Shown here: positions 1 to 6,675 of the stretch, one piece after another
Numbering within the stretch: position 1 is the stretch's first letter
Layout of the letters: each line of letters opens with the position of its first letter
NCBI RefSeq assembly: GCF_000159235.2
Contig: NZ_ACGK02000001.1
Location: forward strand, 124,001 to 188,000
From: Fannyhessea vaginae DSM 15829
Lineage (GTDB): Bacteria > Actinomycetota > Coriobacteriia > Coriobacteriales > Atopobiaceae
Reading direction: 5' to 3'
DNA: 64,000 bases
Program-made: the position numbers and the translations under genes
The notes under the pieces: model-generated
Databases searched by the model: none
What the model was told of the DNA's origin: nothing
Seen by the model: only the letters and a program-made list of their open reading frames with translations

Positions 1-891
1 TATCTAAAAGACGATGAAAACCGTTTAAGCGGCGTGGTAAATCTCAATAAGCTTATTATTAACGAACCAGCAACACCACTTAAAAACATAGCAACTACCG
101 ACATGATTACCGCAAATCCCGATGACGACCAAGAAGACGTTGCAGAAAACATTGCAAAGTACAACCTGTTGGCAATGCCTGTTATTGACGACAACAAGCG
201 TCTATTAGGTATTGTTACCGTTGATGACGCGCTTGATGTTATGGAAGAAGAACACGAAGAAGACCTGCAAATTGCGGGTGCTGGCGCAAATGATGGTGAT
301 TCCAAGCGACAAACAGGCGCGCTTGTTTGGTTACTTCGTCATAACGCATGGCTGTTTATATGGGTGTTTGGTTCATGTATTACCTTTGCACTCCATTTGT
401 GTGGTTTGCTTCATCTTCCTTTACCTGATACTCATAAAAATGTACTCATGCTGTTTACATGCACACTTCTACCCGTATGTTTAATGTTTGGTGACGCCTC
501 TATTTCGCATACCGTTAATTTCTTCCTCGAAAACGATGCGGACGACGAAAACTCGCCATCCGATTTGGGCTTTGGTGTTAAAAGCCTTGGTCTGGCGCTT
601 GTGTTTGCTGCTATTTTTGCGGCAATCGAAGTGATCTTTTCTATGTTGTGCACCATGCACAATTTTGATTCCGTGTTGGCAAAAGGTTTTCTTTCGTCGT
701 TTGTGGCAATTGGTATTGCGTCTTGCATATCTTTTATAGTGTCTCCTCTATTTCTTGCCATTTTACGTGTGCGCGACGCAAAAAATCTTGATACGTCAGG
801 CTTTGTGCTGTCACTTGTTTCTATGATCTTGTCGTTTGTAATATGCATAGCAGCCATTATGTGCATGGGTGCTTTAGGAGTTCTTCAGTGA
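1..891 (+). CDS. mgtE: Magnesium transporter MgtE, C-terminal part
   Basis: The reading frame is open from the first base, so the N-terminal domain and start lie outside the window. What is visible is the end of the CBS-domain pair (motifs NLLAMPVIDD and LLGIVTVDDAL, then an acidic EEEHEEDLQ linker), followed by about five hydrophobic helices. This is the MgtE layout, in which a cytosolic N and CBS domain gates a Mg2+-selective membrane channel. The second CBS repeat is complete. The TGA stop overlaps the GTG start of the next gene by four bases (GTGA), so the two are probably translationally coupled. That next gene is an NRAMP-family protein with Mg2+-type residues, which supports a shared role in magnesium uptake. 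Confidence 0.93.
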   Translation, partial: YLKDDENRLSGVVNLNKLIINEPATPLKNIATTDMITANPDDDQEDVAENIAKYNLLAMPVIDDNKRLLGIVTVDDALDVMEEEHEEDLQIAGAGANDGDSKRQTGALVWLLRHNAWLFIWVFGSCITFALHLCGLLHLPLPDTHKNVLMLFTCTLLPVCLMFGDASISHTVNFFLENDADDENSPSDLGFGVKSLGLALVFAAIFAAIEVIFSMLCTMHNFDSVLAKGFLSSFVAIGIASCISFIVSPLFLAILRVRDAKNLDTSGFVLSLVSMILSFVICIAAIMCMGALGVLQ

Positions 892-2210
892 TAACACAGC
901 AAACAACGCCCTTACAAACGCATAATGCAGAAAACACGCAGAGCGCAATAAATACACAGCAAACCAATACTTTGGAGCGTCGACCCCAAAAATTGCAGTT
1001 TAAGCGCGTGTTGCTTGCTATGGGACCTGGTATGGTTGCAGCCCTTGCAGGCGCAGACGCAGGTGGTGTAGCAACATACTCAAACGCTGGTGCGCTGTTT
1101 GGTTTCGGTCAGCTTTGGACGGTTCCTATTATGTGTTTCTTGCTGATTGTGGTGCAAGAAACAGCCGCTCGTATGGGTTGTGTTACCGGAAAAGGCTTTG
1201 CGTCACTTATACGCGAATGTTTTGGTGTCAAGCGTTCTGCGGTTGCCATGCTTGCACTTCTTATCTCAAATACAACGGTTACGCTTTCAGAGTTTGCAGG
1301 TATTGCCTCGGGTTTAGCGTTGTTTGGTATGCCTACCTATCTTTCGGTTCCGCTTTCTGCGTTGCTCATTTGGGTATTGGCAATGAGCGGAAGTTATCGT
1401 TCTATCGAAAAAGTGCTCTTAGCTATCAGTTGTGTATTTGTTACCTATATTATTGCAGGATTTTTAGTACAGCCCGACTGGTCATATGCTCTTTTCACCA
1501 CCGCCGTGCCGCAGATTACGCCTAATCCTCAGTATTTGTCGTTATTGGTTGCAAATGTAGGAACAACCATTGCACCTTGGATGATATTTTTAGCACAATC
1601 AAATGTTGTTGATAAAAACGCACACGACGAAGATATTCCCTATCAGCAAATTGATACGGTTACTGGAGCTATTGTAGCAAGTGTTATCAGCTGGTTTATT
1701 ATTCTTGCAACGGGAGCGGTTCTGTTCCCTGCAGGCATTACCGTTAACGGTGCAGAAGACGCAGCAGCAGCTTTGGCTCCACTTGCAGGCGAATACGCCT
1801 ATGCGCTTTTTGGCATTGGTCTTATTGGCGCATCATTTTTAGCAGCCTGTGTACTACCAGGAATTACCGCGAGTGGCATTTGCGAAGCTTTTGGCTGGGA
1901 ACGCGGTGCAGACTGCACGTGGCAAGAAGCCCCTGCTTATCGGGGAATTATTACTGCTATCTTGGTTATATCTGCGGTAATTGTTCTGATTCCTCATATT
2001 GACCTGTTTGGAATTATGATGTTTGCGCAGGTCATAAACGGTATTCTTTTGCCAATTCTTTTGGTATGTATGGTACGCATCGCTTCAAATAAATTTATCA
2101 TGGGAAAACATGTTAATAGCAAACTGTGGACCATGCTTACGTGGTTTACCGTCATTGCGGTAACCATTCTCACCATCATCATGTTTGTTATGCAGGCAAT
2201 GGGATATTAG
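888..2210 (+). CDS. NRAMP-related magnesium transporter (NRMT type)
   Basis: This is a polytopic protein of about 440 residues with about eleven hydrophobic helices and the NRAMP/SLC11 opening GPGMVAALAGADAGG. In ordinary NRAMPs helix 1 carries DPGN and helix 6 carries the MPH motif, whose methionine binds transition metals. Here helix 1 reads D57-A58-G59-G60 and helix 6 reads GTTIAPW (225-231), so the Asn is Gly and the Met is Ala. Those changes define the Mg2+-transporting NRMT branch, known from Clostridium and Eggerthella proteins. I chose the GTG at 888 because TTTAGGAG lies seven bases upstream and the codon overlaps the mgtE stop. An upstream in-frame ATG at 843 lies deep inside mgtE. 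The pairing with mgtE fits Mg2+ as substrate. Confidence 0.88.
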   Translation: MITQQTTPLQTHNAENTQSAINTQQTNTLERRPQKLQFKRVLLAMGPGMVAALAGADAGGVATYSNAGALFGFGQLWTVPIMCFLLIVVQETAARMGCVTGKGFASLIRECFGVKRSAVAMLALLISNTTVTLSEFAGIASGLALFGMPTYLSVPLSALLIWVLAMSGSYRSIEKVLLAISCVFVTYIIAGFLVQPDWSYALFTTAVPQITPNPQYLSLLVANVGTTIAPWMIFLAQSNVVDKNAHDEDIPYQQIDTVTGAIVASVISWFIILATGAVLFPAGITVNGAEDAAAALAPLAGEYAYALFGIGLIGASFLAACVLPGITASGICEAFGWERGADCTWQEAPAYRGIITAILVISAVIVLIPHIDLFGIMMFAQVINGILLPILLVCMVRIASNKFIMGKHVNSKLWTMLTWFTVIAVTILTIIMFVMQAMGY

Positions 2211-2367
2211 CCACCTTAACTGCTCAATATACTACATAGGTTCATACATCACACAAGGCGCCGCAAACGTGCGATATGAGCGCGGTGGCATGCGCATACT
2301 GTGAGAGCTGCAAACAAAACAACCCCGCATACAACACCAACACACTTTGTAAACACCTCACAAAAGA

Positions 2368-2400
2368 AAACGAGCAAGTCATCACTTGACCTGCTCGTTT
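2368..2400. terminator. Bidirectional terminator-like hairpin
   Basis: A 14-position stem with one mismatch and a five-base loop lies between the convergent nramp and nrdE genes. On the minus strand it is followed by TTTTCTTTTG, so it best serves nrdFIE; on the plus strand the T tract is weak. Confidence 0.7.
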
Positions 2401-2500
2401 CCTGTTATCATGCAAGCGTTTTACATGCGCGTACCGCCTCATGTTACCCAATAGTCATGATCATGCTATTAAGTCTCATGGGTGGATCGCACAGCATACC

Positions 2501-4708
2501 TTAAATCATGCAAACCTGACATTCCGAAGAACCATCACAATGAAACGCAGATTTTTTCTCGTCAGACTTTGCAGCATCGGGTAAAATCTCATCGCTTTCT
2601 AGATGTTCACTGCCTTCCAAAACGTCTTGACGAATGCGCACGTAATAAATGGAATCACACTTTTTCTTAAATGCATAAATATAGGCGCGATTAAGATCTC
2701 TGGTAGTGGCTTGGGAAGTCATAAACAAAGTAAGCGAAATTGCTTGGTCTACATGCTTTTGTGCAGCAGCAACAATGTTGATAATTGCCTCGTAACCAAC
2801 CTCATAAGCACCGTCTTGATAATATTTGTAGGTATCGTCACTAATTTTATAGGCAGGAACATACACACGTCCAACTTTGCCTTCCTTGCGCGTTTCAACA
2901 GGAGAAACAACTGGCTGCAAACTTGGCGTACACGAAGAAAGATAGCTGATAGAACCTGTAGGAGCAACTGCCATAAGGTGCGAATTTGCCAAACCATGCG
3001 CGCGAATGTCTTTAACCAACTCTTGCCAGTCTTGTTGGGTAGGAAGTTCAAAATGGCAATCAGCCAAAAGCTTGGCAATGCGCGGCGTTGCAGGAGCAAT
3101 CTTATGCTCGGTATATTTCTTAAAATAAGTGCCATCGGCATATTCTGAATCAGCAAAGCCCGCAAACGCACCTTCGGTTTGCGCAAGTTCTGACGAAGCC
3201 TTAAATGCGTGGTATGCCATTGCATAAAAGAACATATCAACAAAGTCAACAGCCTCTGCCGACGCATAATAAATGTGGTGCGTTGCCAAAAATCCGTGAA
3301 GGTTCATAGCGCCTAAACCAACAGCATGATTAAGCTTGTTTCCTTTATTAACAGAAGGCGCACACGATAAATCAGATGAACGCGACACACGATCAAGCGC
3401 AACTATAGCGTCTTTGATAGTGCGTGAAAACTCGGACGCATGATCCATGGCAGCTGCTATGTTGATAGATCCCAAGTTGCAGCATATATCAACGCCTGTT
3501 TGCGTAAATCCAAGATCTTCGGTATAAGAACTTGGCGTAGATACCTGTGCAATCTCGGAACACAGATTTGACATCACAATACGCCCAGCTTTCTTGTGGG
3601 GATTGCGTCTGTTTACCGTGTCTTCAAACAAGATATACGGATAACCCGATTCAAACTGCAGCTCAGCTATGGTTTGGAAAAACTTGCGCGCGCTGATATA
3701 GTCCTTTTTTATACGAGGATTGTTAACCAATTCGTCGTACTTTTCGGTAATAGACATATCAGCCATAGAACATTTGTACTCTTTTTCTATGTCGTACGGC
3801 GAAAAAAGTGCCATGTCCTTGTTTTCTTTTGCAAGCTTAAAGGTAATATCTGGAACGATAACACCAAGTGACAGTGACTTAATGCGTACCTTTTCGTCTG
3901 CGTTTTCGCGCTTGGTATCAAGAAAACGCATAATATCGGGATGATGTGCATGCAAATAAACAGCTCCTGCACCTTGGCGCTGACCCAGCTGATTTGCATA
4001 CGAAAACGTATCCTCTAACAATTTCATAACGGGAACAACACCGCTTGCTTGGTGAGCAAAGCCTTTAATAGGAGCACCTGTTTCGCGTAAGTTGGTAAGA
4101 CATAAAGCCACACCGCCACCACGTTTTGAGAGCTGCAAACTGGTTCCAATACCACGAGCAATTGATTCCATATTGTCTTCAACACGAAGCAAATAACAAG
4201 AAATATATTCACCACGACGCTTTTTACCTGCATTCAGAAACGTAGGAGTTGCAGGCTGGAATCTATTAGACATTAAGTCGAGCACCAAATTACGTGCAAG
4301 CGCAACATCGCCGTTAGCAAGAAAAAGCGCGCACATCACAACGCGGTCTTCAAAACGCTCTAAATATGTTGTTCTGTCGTCAGACTGCAGCGCGTATGCC
4401 ATATAAAATTTCATAGCACCCATGAGCGACAAAAACTCAAAATGCTGCTCGTAAGCCAACGACGTAAGTGCCTCTATATCTTCTTGACTATAAAGATCTA
4501 ATACCGCCTTGTCGTAATATTGGTGTTCAACAAGATAATCGAGGCGTTGCTGACACGATTCAAACGTTTTAAGACGAGGCTCTACCTGCTCTTTAAGATA
4601 GAGTTGTACCGCCTTTTTATCGGCCGAAAAATTATAGTGGCCGTCTTCGGTTTTGAAGCGCGTAAGCGCATTAAGAGCAATATAAGAATCAGTTGTAGAA
4701 GTTGACAT
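2501..4708 (-). CDS. nrdE: Class Ib/Ie ribonucleotide reductase catalytic subunit NrdE
   Basis: This is the large subunit that reduces ribonucleoside diphosphates, about 735 residues. It lacks the N-terminal ATP-cone, as class Ib-type enzymes do. Visible family features are NRFQPATPTFLNAGK, the redox cysteine in YISCYLL, the loop SKRGGGVAL, the NLCSEI cysteine region, CCNLGSIN, and a C-terminal ECQVCMI tail whose CxxC passes electrons to the active site. I chose the ATG giving MSTSTT at 4708, because the open frame extends upstream into sequence with no family similarity. It is the last gene of nrdF-nrdI-nrdE, the order seen in mollicute nrd operons. No nrdH glutaredoxin-like gene is adjacent, so the reductant may be a thioredoxin such as the one at 19557. 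Confidence 0.96.
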   Translation of the reverse strand: MSTSTTDSYIALNALTRFKTEDGHYNFSADKKAVQLYLKEQVEPRLKTFESCQQRLDYLVEHQYYDKAVLDLYSQEDIEALTSLAYEQHFEFLSLMGAMKFYMAYALQSDDRTTYLERFEDRVVMCALFLANGDVALARNLVLDLMSNRFQPATPTFLNAGKKRRGEYISCYLLRVEDNMESIARGIGTSLQLSKRGGGVALCLTNLRETGAPIKGFAHQASGVVPVMKLLEDTFSYANQLGQRQGAGAVYLHAHHPDIMRFLDTKRENADEKVRIKSLSLGVIVPDITFKLAKENKDMALFSPYDIEKEYKCSMADMSITEKYDELVNNPRIKKDYISARKFFQTIAELQFESGYPYILFEDTVNRRNPHKKAGRIVMSNLCSEIAQVSTPSSYTEDLGFTQTGVDICCNLGSINIAAAMDHASEFSRTIKDAIVALDRVSRSSDLSCAPSVNKGNKLNHAVGLGAMNLHGFLATHHIYYASAEAVDFVDMFFYAMAYHAFKASSELAQTEGAFAGFADSEYADGTYFKKYTEHKIAPATPRIAKLLADCHFELPTQQDWQELVKDIRAHGLANSHLMAVAPTGSISYLSSCTPSLQPVVSPVETRKEGKVGRVYVPAYKISDDTYKYYQDGAYEVGYEAIINIVAAAQKHVDQAISLTLFMTSQATTRDLNRAYIYAFKKKCDSIYYVRIRQDVLEGSEHLESDEILPDAAKSDEKKSAFHCDGSSECQVCMI

Positions 4709-4818
4709 AGTAAGTCCGTTCTTTGGCAGGTTTATAATACGTGCGAACATTGCGACAAGGTGCAAAGACATGCATACAGCAGCACACGGAGGCAAAGGTT
4801 TCTTGCATGATGTGCATC

Positions 4819-5259
4819 TTAGACCAGCATGGGCGCTTTCTCGGGTTGAGTAATCTTTTCGTCGATAAGCATTTGCACACGCGCAACGTCTTCTTGTGTT
4901 CCCGATAATTCAAATTGATATGCAAGAGGAACACCAACTTTAGCAGCAATAATGGGACCAGCAAGCGCAAAGCTATCTCCAAAATTAGTGTTGCCCGTTC
5001 CAATTACAGCCCTACACAGCTTGCGGTTATGTTCATCGTTTAGAAAATGAATAACCTGCTTGGGTACAGCTCCGCGCGTATCCACATGGCCGTGTGTGTT
5101 TTTGCCTCCGCCCGAGTATGTGGGGCAAATAAGGATGTATTCACTATCAACTACCATATGCTCCTGCAGGTTAAGCGGAATGCGATGGGATACACAGGTA
5201 AGCTTTTGCACAAAGCGATGCGTATTTTCTGAAGTAGAAGAAAAATAAACAATTTGCAC
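4819..5259 (-). CDS. nrdI: NrdI flavodoxin-like activator
   Basis: This is a small FMN protein of 146 residues that generates superoxide for activation of the NrdF subunit. The flavodoxin-like loops are visible: SSTSENTHRF (phosphate loop), PTYSGGG, and GTGNTNFGDSFA. I chose GTG at 5259 because GGGAG lies eight bases upstream and the product then starts MQIVYFSSTSE, as in the family; a longer TTG start at 5274 would place the start before that ribosome-binding site. The gene begins two bases after the nrdF stop. In metal-free class Ie enzymes NrdI is needed to hydroxylate the radical tyrosine, and its place directly behind the Val-Pro-Lys nrdF fits that role. Confidence 0.94.
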   Translation of the reverse strand: MQIVYFSSTSENTHRFVQKLTCVSHRIPLNLQEHMVVDSEYILICPTYSGGGKNTHGHVDTRGAVPKQVIHFLNDEHNRKLCRAVIGTGNTNFGDSFALAGPIIAAKVGVPLAYQFELSGTQEDVARVQMLIDEKITQPEKAPMLV

Positions 5260-5261
5260 GA

Positions 5262-6281
5262 TTAAAACTCCCAATCTTCGTCGGTTGTTTCTTCAGAGGT
5301 TCCTATAACATAGGATGACCCACTACCAGAAAAGAAGTCGTGATTTTCATCGGCGCGTGCAGAAAGCTGTGCAAAAACTTCGGGCGAAATATAGGTTTCC
5401 TGCTCTGAAAACGGAGAATCATACCCTAAATTCTGTAAGAATTTGCCAGCATTATACAAGCTAAATCGTATGGCATCATCTGCCAGATCAAAATCTTTGT
5501 ACAGGTCTTGCAAATATGCTTTTTCTAAATCAATAAGTTGATACATAAGATCAAACACAAAGTCTTTAACAGTTTGTTGTTCATCGCTGGTAAGCTTACG
5601 AACTTTTTGCTGGAACTTATAACCGCTGTAATAGTTGTGAATAACTTTATCGCGCAAAATAAGACGAATCATATCAGAGGTGTTAGGAAGTTTGCTGCGA
5701 GCAGACAAATAAAACGGCAGATAAAAACCACCATAGAGCAAAAATCCTGGCATAAGGGCTGCGGCAACCTTGCTTTTTAAGGGATCAGAACCTGTATAGT
5801 AAGGAATAAGTGCTTTTGCGCGTTTTTGGAGCGCGTCATTATTAACCACCCACGCCTGCGCTTCATCAATTTGCTCACTGCTACACAGCGTAGAAAACAC
5901 CGTTCCATACGAGCGTGCATGAACTGCAACCATAAAGGCAAAGTTTGCGTAATTTGCCTGCTCTATATCGGTGAGGGCATGACGAATCTGAGCCACATCG
6001 CCAACGGTTGCTTGCACCGTATCTAAAAGCGTAAGCCCTGTAAAAGTGCGAATAATGAGCTGCTGCCACGAACTATCCAACTCGTTCCAAGACGGCAAAT
6101 CATTAGAAACAGGTATGTTTTCGGGAAGCCAAAAATTTTGAGTAACACGATTCCAAACCTCAAGATCTTTTTCATCTTGAATTCTGTTCCAATTAACAGC
6201 ACGCATATTGCAGCCTTTATCAGCATACGCAAAATCAACTGGAGATTGAGATGTTGGTTGTACGTTTGAAGCAGATTGCAT
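5262..6281 (-). CDS. nrdF: Ribonucleotide reductase radical subunit NrdF, metal-free class Ie (Val-Pro-Lys) type
   Basis: This is the R2-like radical-generating subunit, 339 residues. The start at 6281 follows AGGAGAGG. Conserved NrdF segments are FTGLTLLDT, AVHARSY, GGFYLPF and LRDKVIHNYYSGYKF. Against a canonical NrdF such as that of E. coli, the first-sphere aspartate D87 and histidines H121 and H215 are kept. The three glutamate ligands are replaced by V118 (FMVAVHARSY, normally FMEAVHARSY), P178 (LMPGFLLY, normally LESFLFY) and K212 (RDKVIH, normally RDEAVH). I checked the codons: GTT at 5928-5930, CCA at 5748-5750 and AAA at 5646-5648 (minus strand). This is the VPK signature of class Ie subunits, which use a tyrosine-derived DOPA radical instead of a dimetal site. 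Y125 is the candidate radical residue. Confidence 0.95.
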   Translation of the reverse strand: MQSASNVQPTSQSPVDFAYADKGCNMRAVNWNRIQDEKDLEVWNRVTQNFWLPENIPVSNDLPSWNELDSSWQQLIIRTFTGLTLLDTVQATVGDVAQIRHALTDIEQANYANFAFMVAVHARSYGTVFSTLCSSEQIDEAQAWVVNNDALQKRAKALIPYYTGSDPLKSKVAAALMPGFLLYGGFYLPFYLSARSKLPNTSDMIRLILRDKVIHNYYSGYKFQQKVRKLTSDEQQTVKDFVFDLMYQLIDLEKAYLQDLYKDFDLADDAIRFSLYNAGKFLQNLGYDSPFSEQETYISPEVFAQLSARADENHDFFSGSGSSYVIGTSEETTDEDWEF

Positions 6282-6338
6282 TCCCGTTCCTCTCCTTATC
6301 GATAACAATACAAGCTCGTGTTCAATAAAGCTCAAGAA

Positions 6339-6367
6339 ACAATAACACAATATATAGTGAGTATCAA
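6339..6367 (-). promoter_or_regulatory. Candidate nrdF promoter with embedded NrdR box
   Basis: On the minus strand TTGATA (6362-6367) and TATTGT (6339-6344) are separated by 17 bases. The 16 bases at 6345-6360 read ACACAATATATAGTGA on the plus strand, close to the NrdR-box consensus (acaCwAtATaTwGtgt), and fill the spacer. Occupation by NrdR would therefore block RNA polymerase. NrdR boxes usually come in pairs, and I see only one good copy. The gene start is about 60 bases downstream. Confidence 0.6.
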
Positions 6368-6393
6368 TATGCGTTTGTACAGCATATTGATAC
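6361..6393. promoter_or_regulatory. Perfect 12-base inverted repeat upstream of nrdF
   Basis: GTATCAATATGC (6361-6372) and GCATATTGATAC (6382-6393) form a perfect palindrome with a nine-base spacer. It abuts the NrdR box and overlaps the candidate -35 element, so it looks like an operator. Its 10-base core GTATCAATAT recurs upstream of dnaA at 57186-57195. Confidence 0.5.
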
Positions 6394-6598
6394 TAATCCA
6401 CAGTTAAGCGTTAGTAACGCGCGATTAAAAATTTACGCTCATCACAATAAATCCTTGATACCACAAACGCACTACCCACAATCACGTAGAGTTTGTTACT
6501 TACAGGCGCACTGCGCTTTCGACAAACAACCAATAACGCTCAATACAGACGCACTGCACTCTCGGCAAACAAACCACACTGCAAAAACAGCACAACAA
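6394..6598. other. Intergenic stretch without a gene
   Basis: No coding sequence is supported between the nrdF operator and the protease terminator. It contains two imperfect 28-base direct copies at 6502-6529 and 6545-6572 that differ at four positions, all transitions. Confidence 0.5.
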
Positions 6599-6632
6599 AA
6601 AACGCGCCCGTAATAAGCTACGAGCGCGTTTT
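6599..6632 (-). terminator. Terminator of the secreted protease gene
   Basis: A 14-position stem with one mismatch and a six-base loop lies just downstream of the protease stop. On the minus strand it is followed by a TTTTTTG tract. Confidence 0.85.
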
Positions 6633-6675
6633 AGTTAACAGATTAAAATCCGCCTTCTATGAATGCATAACAGGT

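Noticed and set aside
2603..3148. Plus-strand open frame of 181 codons
   Set aside because: It lies wholly inside nrdE on the other strand, has no ribosome-binding site and no recognisable product.
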